In this document: positions 44,753 to 54,105 of the stretch, piece after piece
Numbering within the stretch: position 1 is the stretch's first letter
Layout: every line of letters starts with the position of its first letter
From: Pseudomonas sp. UBA5706
Lineage (GTDB): Bacteria > Pseudomonadota > Gammaproteobacteria > Pseudomonadales > Pseudomonadaceae
Reading direction: 5' to 3'
Assembly (NCBI RefSeq): GCF_002419965.1
Contig: NZ_DIHC01000043.1
Coordinates: 62,001 to 126,000 of the forward strand
DNA: 64,000 bases
Made by a program: the position numbers and the translations under genes
The notes under the pieces: model-generated
The model's input: the letters and a program-made list of their open reading frames with translations, nothing else
The model's database searches: none
Told to the model about the DNA's origin: nothing

Positions 44753-47170
44753 TTAGAAATCAAGATTAGAGACCGCCAGCGCGTTAGCTTCGATAAAGTC
44801 ACGACGCGGTTCTACGGCGTCGCCCATCAGCGTATTAAAAATCTGATCGGCGGCGATGGCGTCTTCAACAGTCACTTTCAGCATGCGGCGGACCGAAGGG
44901 TCCATCGTGGTTTCCCATAGCTGATCCGGGTTCATCTCGCCCAGTCCCTTGTAGCGCTGAATGGTGTGACGCTTGGTACTTTCAGCCATCAGCCACGCAA
45001 GGGCTTCCTTGAACTCGGCAACCGGCTTCTTGCGCTCGCCCCTTTGCACGTACGCACCTTCCTCAAGCAGGGTGCTAATCTGCAGACCCAGCGCGGTAAC
45101 AGTCTTGTAGTCATTACTGCCAAAGAAGTCACGGTTGAACGTCACGTAGTTGGAAAGGCCGTGGGAGATCAATTCGACCTCCGGCAACCAGACATTGCGT
45201 TCACGATCTTCCCGAAGGCTGGCCTTGTAAACCAAACCTGATTTCTCGCCCACACGCAGACGTTCGTCAAACTTGGCTAGCCAATCTTGCATGACGCCAT
45301 GATCTGAAAGTTGTTCCATCGAAACCGGAGGAAGGTAGACGAAATGCTCGGTCAACTCCTGTGGATACAACCGAGAAAGACGCTTGAGGGTCTTCATGAC
45401 CATGCGGAAATCGTTGACCAGTTTCTCCAGTGCAGCACCTGAAATTCCCGGTGCCGACTCATTCAAATGCAGGCTCGCGTCTTCCAGAGCCGACTGCGTC
45501 ATGTACTCTTCCATGGCGTCGTCGTCCTTTATGTACTGCTCTTGCTTGCCTTTCTTGACCTTATACAGAGGCGGTTGAGCAATGTAGATATACCCACGCT
45601 CGACCAGCTCCGGCAACTGACGGAAGAAGAACGTCAACAACAGGGTCCGGATATGCGACCCGTCGACGTCAGCGTCGGTCATGATGATGATGTTGTGATA
45701 GCGTAACTTGTCGATGTTGTACTCTTCGCGACCAATGCCGCAGCCGAGCGCTGTAATCAACGTGCCGACTTCCTGAGAGGAAATCATCTTGTCGAAACGG
45801 GCTTTTTCAACGTTAAGGATTTTGCCTTTAAGCGGCAGAATAGCCTGTGTCTTACGGTTGCGACCCTGCTTGGCGGAGCCGCCAGCAGAGTCACCTTCCA
45901 CTAAATAAAGTTCAGAAAGGGCAGGATCTTTCTCCTGGCAGTCAGCCAGTTTGCCTGGCAGGCCAGCGATGTCCAACGCACCTTTACGACGCGTCATTTC
46001 GCGCGCTTTACGGGCCGCTTCACGAGCACGCGCAGCGTCGATCATCTTGCCGACGACGGCCTTGGCCTCGTTTGGGTTTTCCAGTAGGAAATCAGAGAAG
46101 TATTTACCCATCTCTTGTTCGACCGCCGTCTTCACTTCTGAAGAAACCAGCTTGTCCTTGGTCTGAGAACTGAACTTCGGATCAGGCACTTTCACCGATA
46201 TGATCGCGGTCAAGCCTTCACGAGCGTCATCGCCAGTAGTCGCGACCTTGTGCTTCTTTGCCAGACCTTCCTGCTCGATATAGGTGTTCAGGTTACGCGT
46301 AAGCGCGGAACGGAAACCCACCAAGTGCGTACCACCGTCGCGCTGAGGAATGTTATTGGTGAAGCACAGGAGGTTCTCGTTGAAGCTGTCGTTCCACTGC
46401 AAAGCGATTTCGACACCCACGCCATCATCGCGCTGGATATTAAAGTGGAATACTTGGTTGACCGGAGTCTTGTTGGTGTTGAGATATTCAACGAAAGCAC
46501 GCAGGCCGCCTTCATATTTGAACAGCTCTTCCTTGCCGCTGCGCTCGTCCTTGAGGACGATGCCAACACCTGAGTTTAGGAAGGACAGCTCCCGAATACG
46601 CTTGGCCAGGATATCCCAACTAAAGTGGATGTTCTTGAAAGTGTCGGCCGATGGTTTGAAATGGATTTCAGTACCGGTGCTGTCGCTATCACCGACTATT
46701 TTCATCGGCTCTTGAGGGACGCCATGAACGTAAGTCTGCTCCCAGATTTTTCCACTGCGGCGAACGGTGAGATTCAACTCTTCCGAGAGTGCGTTCACTA
46801 CCGAAACGCCCACACCGTGCAGACCGCCGGATACCTTGTAGGAGTTGTCGTCAAACTTACCGCCGGCGTGCAGCACGGTCATGATGACTTCAGCGGCCGA
46901 GACGCCTTCTTCTTTATGCACGTCAACCGGAATGCCGCGACCGTTGTCGCGAACGGTTATGGACTCGTCCGGGTGGATGATGATGCTGATATCGTCGCAG
47001 TGACCGGCCAGAGCTTCGTCGATAGAGTTATCCACCACCTCAAACACCATGTGGTGAAGACCACTGCCATCGTCCGTATCACCGATGTACATACCGGGAC
47101 GCTTGCGTACGGCATCCAGTCCTTTCAACACCTTGATACTGGACGAGTCGTACGTTTGATTTTCGCTCAT
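44753..47170 (-). CDS. gyrB: DNA gyrase subunit B
   Basis: An 805-residue ATPase subunit of gyrase. GHKL ATP-binding domain (VFEVVDNSIDEALAGHCDD), transducer, Toprim motifs (EGDSAGGSA and MTDADVDGSHIRTLL) and the C-terminal QRYKGLGEMNP box are all present. Start ATG 47170 (MSENQTYDSS) sits 4 bp after the recF stop; the 21-residue longer reading runs through a parS site and is rejected. It is the last gene of the dnaA-dnaN-recF-gyrB string. Confidence 0.98.
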   Translation of the reverse strand: MSENQTYDSSSIKVLKGLDAVRKRPGMYIGDTDDGSGLHHMVFEVVDNSIDEALAGHCDDISIIIHPDESITVRDNGRGIPVDVHKEEGVSAAEVIMTVLHAGGKFDDNSYKVSGGLHGVGVSVVNALSEELNLTVRRSGKIWEQTYVHGVPQEPMKIVGDSDSTGTEIHFKPSADTFKNIHFSWDILAKRIRELSFLNSGVGIVLKDERSGKEELFKYEGGLRAFVEYLNTNKTPVNQVFHFNIQRDDGVGVEIALQWNDSFNENLLCFTNNIPQRDGGTHLVGFRSALTRNLNTYIEQEGLAKKHKVATTGDDAREGLTAIISVKVPDPKFSSQTKDKLVSSEVKTAVEQEMGKYFSDFLLENPNEAKAVVGKMIDAARAREAARKAREMTRRKGALDIAGLPGKLADCQEKDPALSELYLVEGDSAGGSAKQGRNRKTQAILPLKGKILNVEKARFDKMISSQEVGTLITALGCGIGREEYNIDKLRYHNIIIMTDADVDGSHIRTLLLTFFFRQLPELVERGYIYIAQPPLYKVKKGKQEQYIKDDDAMEEYMTQSALEDASLHLNESAPGISGAALEKLVNDFRMVMKTLKRLSRLYPQELTEHFVYLPPVSMEQLSDHGVMQDWLAKFDERLRVGEKSGLVYKASLREDRERNVWLPEVELISHGLSNYVTFNRDFFGSNDYKTVTALGLQISTLLEEGAYVQRGERKKPVAEFKEALAWLMAESTKRHTIQRYKGLGEMNPDQLWETTMDPSVRRMLKVTVEDAIAADQIFNTLMGDAVEPRRDFIEANALAVSNLDF

Positions 47171-47174
47171 GCAT

Positions 47175-48278
47175 TCACTCCCGATGGTCGTGGGTCTGGG
47201 TGATACTGCCATGTTCCACGTGGAACAAAGCAACTGGCGTTTCCGTGTGCCAGCCTTCCCTCAACAATTCATGATCTACACAGGTAATAAAAACCTGGCA
47301 GCGTAATTCTTCCAGCAGGCGACAAAGGGCGCTGCGGTGGTTCTCGTCGAGTTCAGACGGAAGATCGTCGACAAGATAAATACATTGGCCTCGGCGAGCC
47401 TGGCTGACTAGATGTCCCTGCGCGATGCGCAGTGCACAGACCACCAGTTTCTGCTGGCCGCGTGAAAGGATATCTGCCGCGTTATGGCCACTGAGTCTTA
47501 AACGCAGGTCCGCACGTTGCGGTCCTGATTGGGTGTGGCCCATCTGCTGATCGCGGTACAGGGAAGAGGCGAGCACAGCGCTCAATTCTTTCTCTTTATC
47601 CCAGCCGCGGTAGTAACTCAGGGTCAGTCCTTCAAGCCGCACCAGTTCGCTCAAAGTGTGCTCGAAGACAGGCTTCAACGCCTTGATGTAAGCCCGACGA
47701 TACTCATCGATCTCATCACTGGCTTGGCATAGCTCACGGTCCCAGGCCGCCTGCGACGCCGCGTCCAGTGTACCATGCCGAAGCCATGAGTTCCGCTGCC
47801 GCAAAGCCTTCTGCAAGCGCTGCCAAGTGGCCATAAAGCGAGGTTCCACGTGGAACACTCCCCAGTCGAGAAACTGTCGACGGATCTTCGGAGCGCCCTC
47901 GAGCAAACGGAAGCTATCGGGATTGATCAACTGCAGCGGCAGGGTTTCTGCCAGCTGAGCAGCGCTTTTAGCATTTTGCCCATCTATTCGGATCTGGAAA
48001 TCGCCTTGCCGGTCTCGAGAAATCCCGAGGTTGCTATGACCGCCCTCGGCGAGTTCAACCTGTCCAAACACCGTGCAGGCGGGTTGCTCGTATTGGATGA
48101 CAGGCTGCAGGCGAACGCTTCGGAATGAACGAGCGAGCCCGAGCAGATGTATGGCTTCTAAGACACTGGTTTTCCCACTGCCGTTAGCGCCATAAAGAAT
48201 ATTGATGCGGGGAGAAGGAGAGAAGGTCACCGGATGCAGATTGCGCACCCCGGTGACCGAGACGCGGCTGAGAGACAT
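47175..48278 (-). CDS. recF: DNA replication and repair protein RecF
   Basis: A 367-residue ABC-type ATPase that loads RecA at gaps. Walker A GANGSGKTSVLEAIH (about 31-45), signature LSRGQQKLVV-like segment (DILSRGQQKLVVCALR) and Walker B YLVDDLPSELDE are intact. Its coding sequence contains parS sites 2 and 3. 14 bp after dnaN, 4 bp before gyrB. Confidence 0.97.
   Translation of the reverse strand: MSLSRVSVTGVRNLHPVTFSPSPRINILYGANGSGKTSVLEAIHLLGLARSFRSVRLQPVIQYEQPACTVFGQVELAEGGHSNLGISRDRQGDFQIRIDGQNAKSAAQLAETLPLQLINPDSFRLLEGAPKIRRQFLDWGVFHVEPRFMATWQRLQKALRQRNSWLRHGTLDAASQAAWDRELCQASDEIDEYRRAYIKALKPVFEHTLSELVRLEGLTLSYYRGWDKEKELSAVLASSLYRDQQMGHTQSGPQRADLRLRLSGHNAADILSRGQQKLVVCALRIAQGHLVSQARRGQCIYLVDDLPSELDENHRSALCRLLEELRCQVFITCVDHELLREGWHTETPVALFHVEHGSITQTHDHRE
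47212..47227. promoter_or_regulatory. parS site 2, in recF 3' end / gyrB leader
   Basis: TGTTCCACGTGGAACA, identical to site 1. It lies inside the last recF codons and 42 bp before the gyrB start, so ParB binding there could also affect gyrB expression. Confidence 0.93.
47842..47857. promoter_or_regulatory. parS site 3, inside recF
   Basis: GGTTCCACGTGGAACA: the inner 14 bp palindrome is perfect, with one outer-base difference from sites 1 and 2. It lies within the recF coding sequence about 3.4 kb from oriC. Confidence 0.9.
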
Positions 48279-48292
48279 CTACTGGCTGCTGG

Positions 48293-49396
48293 TTACAGGC
48301 GCATCGGCATTACAACGTATGCCGAATCGTCATTGCCAGACTCCTGAACAAGTGCGCTGCTGTTGGAATCGGAGAGAATCAGACGTACTTGCTCAGTAGT
48401 CATAACCCCCAGGACGTCGAGCAAATAGCTCACGTTAAAGCCGATCTCTAGAGAAGCGCCGCTGTAGTCGACGCCGATTTCTTCCTCGGCCTCCTCCTGC
48501 TCAGGGTTGTTCGCCTGAATTTTCAGCTGACCGCTGGCCAGTTGCAGGCGAATACCGCGGTACTTTTCATTCGACAAAATAGCTGTGCGGCTAAATGCTT
48601 CGCGCAAGGCCTGACGATCACCGACAACCAGTTTGTCGCCCCCCTTTGGCAGCACCCGTTCGTAATCCGGGAATTTGCCATCTACCAGCTTGGAGGTGAA
48701 GGTGAACTCACCTGTAGTCGCACGGATGTGGTGCTGACCCAGGACGATGCTGACTACCCCGTCCTGCTCGGTGAGCAGACGTGCGAGCTCGAGGATACCC
48801 TTACGAGGAACAATCACTTGATGACGGTCTGGCTGTTCGATTTCCGCATCCATCGAGCACATCGCCAAACGGTGGCCGTCAGTCGCTACCGCACGCAGAA
48901 CTCCGGACTGAACTTCGATCAGCATACCGTTAAGGTAGTAACGCACATCCTGTTGAGCCATCGCGAAACTGGTGCGCTCTATCAAACGTCGCAGCTTGCT
49001 TTGCACCAGGTTGAATGTCAGTGAACCCGGACCTTCTTCGACGGAGGGGAAATCATCTGCCGGCAAGGTCGACAGCGTGAAGCGACTGCGCCCGGCCTTG
49101 ACCACCAATTTCTGCTCATCGAGTTTGATATCGATGAGTGCGTCGTTCGGCAGGCTTTTGCAGATATCCATCAGCTTACGCGCTGGAACTGTGATTTCGC
49201 CTGGCTCTGCCGGCTCTTCCAGCTGCACGCGGCCCACCAGCTCGACTTCCAGGTCGGTACCGGTCAAAGACAGCTGCTGGCCTTGGACGACCAACAGCAC
49301 GTTAGACAGAACCGGCAAGGTCTGGCGGCGTTCGACAACGCCTGCGACCAGTTGCAGGGGTTTCAACAGGGCTTCGCGTTGAATGGTGAAATGCAT
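48293..49396 (-). CDS. dnaN: DNA polymerase III beta subunit (sliding clamp)
   Basis: A 367-residue ring-forming clamp with three repeated domains; N-terminus MHFTIQREALLKPLQLVAGVVERR and C-terminal DSSSALVQ-like end with VMPMRL are diagnostic. It follows dnaA by 35 bp and is likely cotranscribed with it. Confidence 0.98.
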   Translation of the reverse strand: MHFTIQREALLKPLQLVAGVVERRQTLPVLSNVLLVVQGQQLSLTGTDLEVELVGRVQLEEPAEPGEITVPARKLMDICKSLPNDALIDIKLDEQKLVVKAGRSRFTLSTLPADDFPSVEEGPGSLTFNLVQSKLRRLIERTSFAMAQQDVRYYLNGMLIEVQSGVLRAVATDGHRLAMCSMDAEIEQPDRHQVIVPRKGILELARLLTEQDGVVSIVLGQHHIRATTGEFTFTSKLVDGKFPDYERVLPKGGDKLVVGDRQALREAFSRTAILSNEKYRGIRLQLASGQLKIQANNPEQEEAEEEIGVDYSGASLEIGFNVSYLLDVLGVMTTEQVRLILSDSNSSALVQESGNDDSAYVVMPMRL

Positions 49397-49431
49397 GGTC
49401 TAGTCCCTTGCCTTGATAAGCTGCGTTGGCA

Positions 49432-50967
49432 TCACGTAGTCAAAGTACGCAGCAGGTTCTTGTAGTCCTCGCGGATATCCGCATCGGATTCTTTAAGTTC
49501 ATTGATCTTGCGGCAAGCATGAAGCACGGTGGTGTGGTCGCGCCCACCGAACACATCGCCGATCTCCGGCAGGCTGTGATTGGTCAGCTCTTTGGACAAC
49601 GCCATCGCTACCTGACGCGGGCGCGCAACCGATCTGGAACGACGCTTCGACAGAAGGTCGGAAATCTTGATTTTGTAATACTCAGCGACCGTTCTCTGAA
49701 TGTTATCCACACTCACCAGTTTGTCCTGCAATGCCAGCAGATCCTTGAGCGACTCACGAATCAGCTCAATGGTGATATCACGCCCCATAAAGTGCGAGTG
49801 AGCGATCACACGCTTCAGCGCACCTTCGAGCTCACGCACATTGGAACGGATACGCTGGGCAATGAAGAAGGCAGCGTCATGAGGAAGATCGACCTTAGCC
49901 TGATCCGCTTTCTTCATCAGAATTGCAACACGGGTTTCAAGCTCGGGCGGCTCGACCGCAACTGTCAGGCCCCAGCCGAAACGCGATTTCAGACGCTCTT
50001 CAAGCCCCTCGATTTCCTTGGGATAGCGGTCACTGGTCAGGATAACCTGCTGGCCGCCCTCGAGCAGGGCGTTGAAGGTATGGAAGAACTCTTCCTGGGA
50101 ACGCTCCTTGCGCGCAAAGAATTGAATGTCGTCGATCAGCAATGCATCCACCGAGCGATAAAAACGCTTGAACTCGTTGATCGCGTTCAGCTGCAACGCC
50201 TTGACCATGTCCGCCACGAAACGCTCGGAGTGCAGGTACACAACCTTCGCATTGGGGTTTTTCTTGAGCAGATGGTTACCCACCGCATGCATCAAGTGAG
50301 TTTTACCCAGGCCAACGCCGCCATAGAGGAACAGCGGGTTATAGCCGTGCTTGGGATTGTCCGCTACCTGCCACGCCGCCGCGCGCGCCAACTGGTTGGA
50401 TTTACCTTCGACGAAATTCTCGAAAGTAAAGGTGCGGTTCAGGTAACTAGTGTGCTTGAGCGCACCCTCTACCTGGACGTTACGTTGCTCAGCGCGCGCC
50501 GGAGCCTGCTGCGAACTCGCCCCTGCCATCGGGTCGAAGCTGGCACGCGAAGGCTCATCATCAACATCCAGAGAGGCTTGTATGACCGGAGCCGGAGCCG
50601 ATTTCGGTTCTGCGGCCGGTACAGACGAGGGCACATTGTGGGTGGCGATGTGCTGGGCTGCCTGAGAAGCAGCAGCGGCGGCAGCCAGCGGTGCATTAGG
50701 CGCTGCCCTGGGAGCGGAGCTACGTTTGCTGCCTATTAATAAGGAAAGAGCAGGTGCGACGCCTTGACCCTTCTCACCCAGTAGCTCAAGCAAGCGCCCA
50801 AGGTACTTTTCATTAACCCAATCGAGTACGAACCGATTAGGCGCATAGACACGCAACTCGTCGCCCTCGGCTTCGACCTGTAGCGGACGGATCCAGGTGT
50901 TGAATTGCTGGGCAGGCAGCTCATCGCGCAAAAGCTCTACGCACTGCTGCCAAAGTTCCACTGACAC
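49432..50967 (-). CDS. dnaA: Chromosomal replication initiator protein DnaA
   Basis: A 511-residue initiator. Domain I (1-75) is followed by a long Ala/Pro/Ser-rich linker (80-165), the AAA+ domain with Walker A GGVGLGKT (216-223) and Walker B LLIDDIQFF, and the C-terminal HTH/DnaA-signature GDVFGGRDHTTVLHAC that reads DnaA boxes. It abuts oriC, whose boxes it binds. Confidence 0.99.
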   Translation of the reverse strand: MSVELWQQCVELLRDELPAQQFNTWIRPLQVEAEGDELRVYAPNRFVLDWVNEKYLGRLLELLGEKGQGVAPALSLLIGSKRSSAPRAAPNAPLAAAAAASQAAQHIATHNVPSSVPAAEPKSAPAPVIQASLDVDDEPSRASFDPMAGASSQQAPARAEQRNVQVEGALKHTSYLNRTFTFENFVEGKSNQLARAAAWQVADNPKHGYNPLFLYGGVGLGKTHLMHAVGNHLLKKNPNAKVVYLHSERFVADMVKALQLNAINEFKRFYRSVDALLIDDIQFFARKERSQEEFFHTFNALLEGGQQVILTSDRYPKEIEGLEERLKSRFGWGLTVAVEPPELETRVAILMKKADQAKVDLPHDAAFFIAQRIRSNVRELEGALKRVIAHSHFMGRDITIELIRESLKDLLALQDKLVSVDNIQRTVAEYYKIKISDLLSKRRSRSVARPRQVAMALSKELTNHSLPEIGDVFGGRDHTTVLHACRKINELKESDADIREDYKNLLRTLTT

Positions 50968-51466
50968 GGATATCCCCTAAGTTTCGAAAGCCGGTGAGGC
51001 AAAACAAGCGGCCATTGTAACCACCCCTTACGGACTTATCCACATGTGCAGCGCCACCAGACGTCTCAAAATCAAGATCTTATGGGAGTAAAAGCCGACC
51101 GATGGCATGTGCATAAGCCCTGTGGATAACCGTGGCTGACCTCATTGCATAAGTCTGCTTTGAAATCTGTGGACAACTGACCTGTGGATAAAATCGATTT
51201 CTACCCACAGGTTTTCCGAGTACGCGGCACAGGCGGAGCACGGTTTGTCGACAGACTTTCGATTCGCTGTACACCCTGCGGTTAGAGGGTTACAGAGTGT
51301 TATCCACAGACAGTGGCCTCCCTAGTTCTTATAAGCTTTACAAAAAAGCTTTAAATACCTTCCTTCTTTATTCTTATGTCTATGCCTCGACCTCCAGCCA
51401 GGTCAGAGCCCACGAATGACGAAGAAATACCCATAAGAAGTAAATGCACGAAACCGTGGTTGGAAA
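50968..51466. other. oriC: Chromosome replication origin oriC (dnaA-rpmH spacer)
   Basis: AT-rich spacer with DnaA boxes: TTATCCACA at 51036-51044 and 51300-51308 (plus), TGTGGATAA at 51121-51129 and 51183-51191 (minus), and a one-mismatch TGTGGACAA at 51168-51176. A 60 bp AT-rich unwinding-type tract follows at about 51320-51380. This is the usual Pseudomonas oriC position, between dnaA and rpmH. Confidence 0.92.
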
Positions 51467-51495
51467 TTGACCTTCGAGCTTGCTTTCTCTAGAAT
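51467..51495 (+). promoter_or_regulatory. Sigma70-type promoter of rpmH-rnpA
   Basis: TTGACC (51467-51472) and TAGAAT (51490-51495) separated by exactly 17 bp, 59 bp before the rpmH start. This is the strongest promoter-like match in the window and suits a highly expressed ribosomal protein gene. Confidence 0.8.
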
Positions 51496-51554
51496 CCCCG
51501 CTCTCTTAAAACGGGGTCATTCCGGCCCGTTGTGGACGAACCAGGTAACACACC

Positions 51555-51689
51555 ATGAAACGTACTTTCCAACCGAGCACCATCAAGCGCGCCCGCACTC
51601 ACGGCTTCCGTGCTCGTATGGCCACTAAAAACGGCCGTGCAGTTCTGTCGCGTCGTCGTGCCAAAGGCCGTAAGCGTCTGGCAGTTTGA
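51555..51689 (+). CDS. rpmH: 50S ribosomal protein L34
   Basis: A 44-residue, very basic protein beginning [20 protein letters not shown], the near-invariant L34 sequence. It is a short gene easily missed by ORF length filters. rnpA starts 13 bp later and is coupled in transcription. Confidence 0.98.
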
Positions 51690-51702
51690 TTAATCGGCAC
51701 AG

Positions 51703-52107
51703 GTGGTGAGTCAGGACTTCAGTCGGGAAAAGCGTTTGCTGACACCCCGGCATTTCAAGGCAGTCTTTGACTCCCCCGCCGGCAAGGTTCCGGGGAAAAA
51801 TCTTCTGCTCCTTGTGCGCAACAACGACCTGGATCACGCCCGCTTGGGACTGGTGATCGGTAAGAAGAGCGTCAAGCTCTCCGTCGAGCGCAATCGCTTG
51901 AAACGCCTGATGCGCGAATCGTTTCGTCTCCACCAGGACGCCCTGGTTGGATGGGATATCGTGGTTGTCGCGCGAAAAGGCTTGGGTGATATTGAAAACC
52001 CCGAATTGATTCAGCATTTCGGCAAGCTCTGGAAACGTCTGGCGCGCAGCCGGCCCACTCCAGAAGTCAAAACCGAAACTGCAGGGGTAGACAGTCCTGA
52101 TGCGTAA
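51703..52107 (+). CDS. rnpA: Ribonuclease P protein component
   Basis: A 134-residue protein that aids the RNase P RNA in tRNA 5' processing. The RNR motif VERNRLKRLMRES and the N-terminal REKRLLTPRHFKAVF are intact; the C-terminal 20 residues are an acidic, unstructured tail. Starts at GTG 51703 (a second GTG follows). Its last codons overlap yidD by 8 bp. Confidence 0.95.
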   Translation: MVSQDFSREKRLLTPRHFKAVFDSPAGKVPGKNLLLLVRNNDLDHARLGLVIGKKSVKLSVERNRLKRLMRESFRLHQDALVGWDIVVVARKGLGDIENPELIQHFGKLWKRLARSRPTPEVKTETAGVDSPDA

Positions 52108-52345
52108 ACTGGCGCTCGCTTCGATCCAGTTTTACCGCTACGCCATTAGCCCCCTGATGGCCAGTCACTGTCGTTTCTACCCCAGTTGCTCCTGCTATGC
52201 GTACGAAGCCATTGAACATCATGGCCTGGTACGCGGCGGCTGGCTGACCGTACGCCGGTTGGGTCGCTGTCATCCGTGGAACCCCGGTGGTTTCGACCCG
52301 GTTCCACCCGCTCCCACCTCCCGTTCCTCTTCGATGGCCGAGTAA
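52100..52345 (+). CDS. yidD: Membrane protein insertion efficiency factor YidD
   Basis: An 81-residue amphipathic protein of the YidD family with the conserved RFYPSCSCYAYEAIEHHG and GRCHPWNPGGFDPVP motifs, including Cys residues near the centre. It assists YidC-dependent membrane insertion. It overlaps rnpA and ends 2 bp before yidC, so all three are one operon. Confidence 0.96.
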   Translation: MRKLALASIQFYRYAISPLMASHCRFYPSCSCYAYEAIEHHGLVRGGWLTVRRLGRCHPWNPGGFDPVPPAPTSRSSSMAE

Positions 52346-52347
52346 TC

Positions 52348-54027
52348 ATGGATATCAAACGCACAATCCTGATCGTCGCCCTGGCAATCGTGACCTATGT
52401 CGGTGTCCTCAAATGGAACCAGGACTACGGTCAAGCTGCCCTGCCGACTCAGAATGTTGCCGCCAACACCAATACATCCGCTCTTCCTGACACTCCACAA
52501 GGTACAACTGCCGCCAATGCAGACGTGCCGAGTGCCACAGGTGAAGTCTCTGCTCCTGCCGAAACCCCGGTGGCTGTCAGCAAAGATCTGATTCAGGTGA
52601 AAACTGACGTATTGAACCTGGAAATTGATCCGGTAGGTGGTGATGTGGTGCAGCTTCGTCTGCCGCTGTATCCACGTCGGCAAGATCATCCCGAGATTCC
52701 ATTCCAGCTGTTCGACAACGGTGGCGAACGTACTTTTCTCGCACAAAGTGGCCTGACGGGCGCAAATGGTCCCGATGCGCGTGCCACTGGCCGGCCGGTG
52801 TATGTCTCCACACAGAAAAACTATCAACTGGCCGACGGCCAGAACGACCTGGTCGTGGATCTGAAGTTCAGCGACGCGGGCGTCAACTACATCAAGCGCT
52901 TCACCTTCAAGCGCGGACTGTATGACCTGACCGTCAGCTATCTGATCGACAACCAAAGCGCCCAGGCGTGGAACGGCAACCTGTTTGCCCAATTGAAACG
53001 CGATGCAAGTGCAGATCCGTCCTCGACCACCGCTACTGGCACCGCGACTTACCTGGGTGCGGCCATGTGGACACCATCGGAACCTTACAAAAAGGTTTCG
53101 ATGAAGGACATCGACAAGGGTTCGGTCAAAGACACTGTACAAGGCGGCTGGGTGGCCTGGCTGCAGCACTATTTCGTGACCGCATGGATTCCGAACAAGG
53201 CTGACAGCAACACTGTGACCACCCGCAAGGACAGTGCCGGTAACTACATCATCGGTTTCACAGGGCCTGCGGTAACCGTCGCACCAGGCGCGAAAGCCGA
53301 AACGACCACTACGCTTTATGCAGGTCCGAAAAGCCAGGCTGTGTTGAAAGAGTTGTCCCCAGGTCTCGAATTGACAGTGGACTACGGCATTCTCTGGTTT
53401 ATCGCCCAGCCGATTTTCTGGCTGCTGCAACATATCCACAGCATTGTCGGTAACTGGGGCTGGTCCATCATCTTCCTGACCATGCTGATCAAGGGTCTTT
53501 TCTTCCCTCTGTCGGCCGCCAGTTACAAGTCGATGGCCCGTATGCGCGCCGTAGCGCCACGTCTGGCTGCCCTTAAAGAGCAGCATGGTGACGACCGTCA
53601 GAAACTTTCGCAGTCTATGATGGAGCTGTACAAGAAAGAGAAGATCAACCCGCTGGGTGGATGCCTGCCAATTCTCGTTCAGATGCCAGTGTTTCTATCG
53701 CTTTACTGGGTCTTGCTGGAAAGCGTCGAGATGCGTCAAGCCCCATGGCTGCTGTGGATAACTGACCTGTCGATCAAGGATCCTTTCTTCATCCTGCCGA
53801 TCATCATGGGCGCAACCATGTTCATCCAGCAGCGTCTGAACCCTACCCCACCGGATCCGATGCAAGCCAAGGTCATGAAGCTGATGCCGATCATCTTCAC
53901 CTTCTTCTTCCTGTGGTTTCCGGCAGGTTTGGTGTTGTACTGGGTTGTGAACAACACCCTGTCCATTACCCAACAGTGGTACATCACCCGCAGCATCGAG
54001 GCGAAAGCCAGGAAAGCCGCAGTATGA
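52348..54027 (+). CDS. yidC: Membrane protein insertase YidC
   Basis: A 559-residue inner-membrane insertase. N-terminal signal-anchor helix (IKRTILIVALAIVTYVGVLKW), a large periplasmic domain (about 60-345), then the conserved five-helix OxaI core (WSIIFLTMLIKGLFFPL, the hydrophilic-groove Arg in KSMARMRAV, and GLVLYWVVNN). Length is typical. A terminator follows. Confidence 0.98.
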   Translation: MDIKRTILIVALAIVTYVGVLKWNQDYGQAALPTQNVAANTNTSALPDTPQGTTAANADVPSATGEVSAPAETPVAVSKDLIQVKTDVLNLEIDPVGGDVVQLRLPLYPRRQDHPEIPFQLFDNGGERTFLAQSGLTGANGPDARATGRPVYVSTQKNYQLADGQNDLVVDLKFSDAGVNYIKRFTFKRGLYDLTVSYLIDNQSAQAWNGNLFAQLKRDASADPSSTTATGTATYLGAAMWTPSEPYKKVSMKDIDKGSVKDTVQGGWVAWLQHYFVTAWIPNKADSNTVTTRKDSAGNYIIGFTGPAVTVAPGAKAETTTTLYAGPKSQAVLKELSPGLELTVDYGILWFIAQPIFWLLQHIHSIVGNWGWSIIFLTMLIKGLFFPLSAASYKSMARMRAVAPRLAALKEQHGDDRQKLSQSMMELYKKEKINPLGGCLPILVQMPVFLSLYWVLLESVEMRQAPWLLWITDLSIKDPFFILPIIMGATMFIQQRLNPTPPDPMQAKVMKLMPIIFTFFFLWFPAGLVLYWVVNNTLSITQQWYITRSIEAKARKAAV

Positions 54028-54052
54028 TCTACCCTGTGAATAAGTAATTCAG

Positions 54053-54076
54053 AACGCCCCCTCGTGGGGCGTTTTG
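54053..54076 (+). terminator. Terminator after yidC
   Basis: AACGCCCC / GGGGCGTT stem with a five-base loop (54053-54073), followed by TT and a T-rich tail. It ends the rpmH-yidC operon, although mnmE starts only 30 bp later, so its own promoter must overlap this region. Confidence 0.85.
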
Positions 54077-54105
54077 CTATCCGTCAGTTATTCAGGAACC
54101 GGACC

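Noticed and set aside
49426..50739. 437-residue plus-strand ORF opposite dnaA
   Set aside because: It is antisense to dnaA, whose motifs are complete; the open frame is a by-product of GC-rich codon usage. The 438-residue ORF opposite yidC and those opposite betC/choX and glyS were rejected for the same reason.
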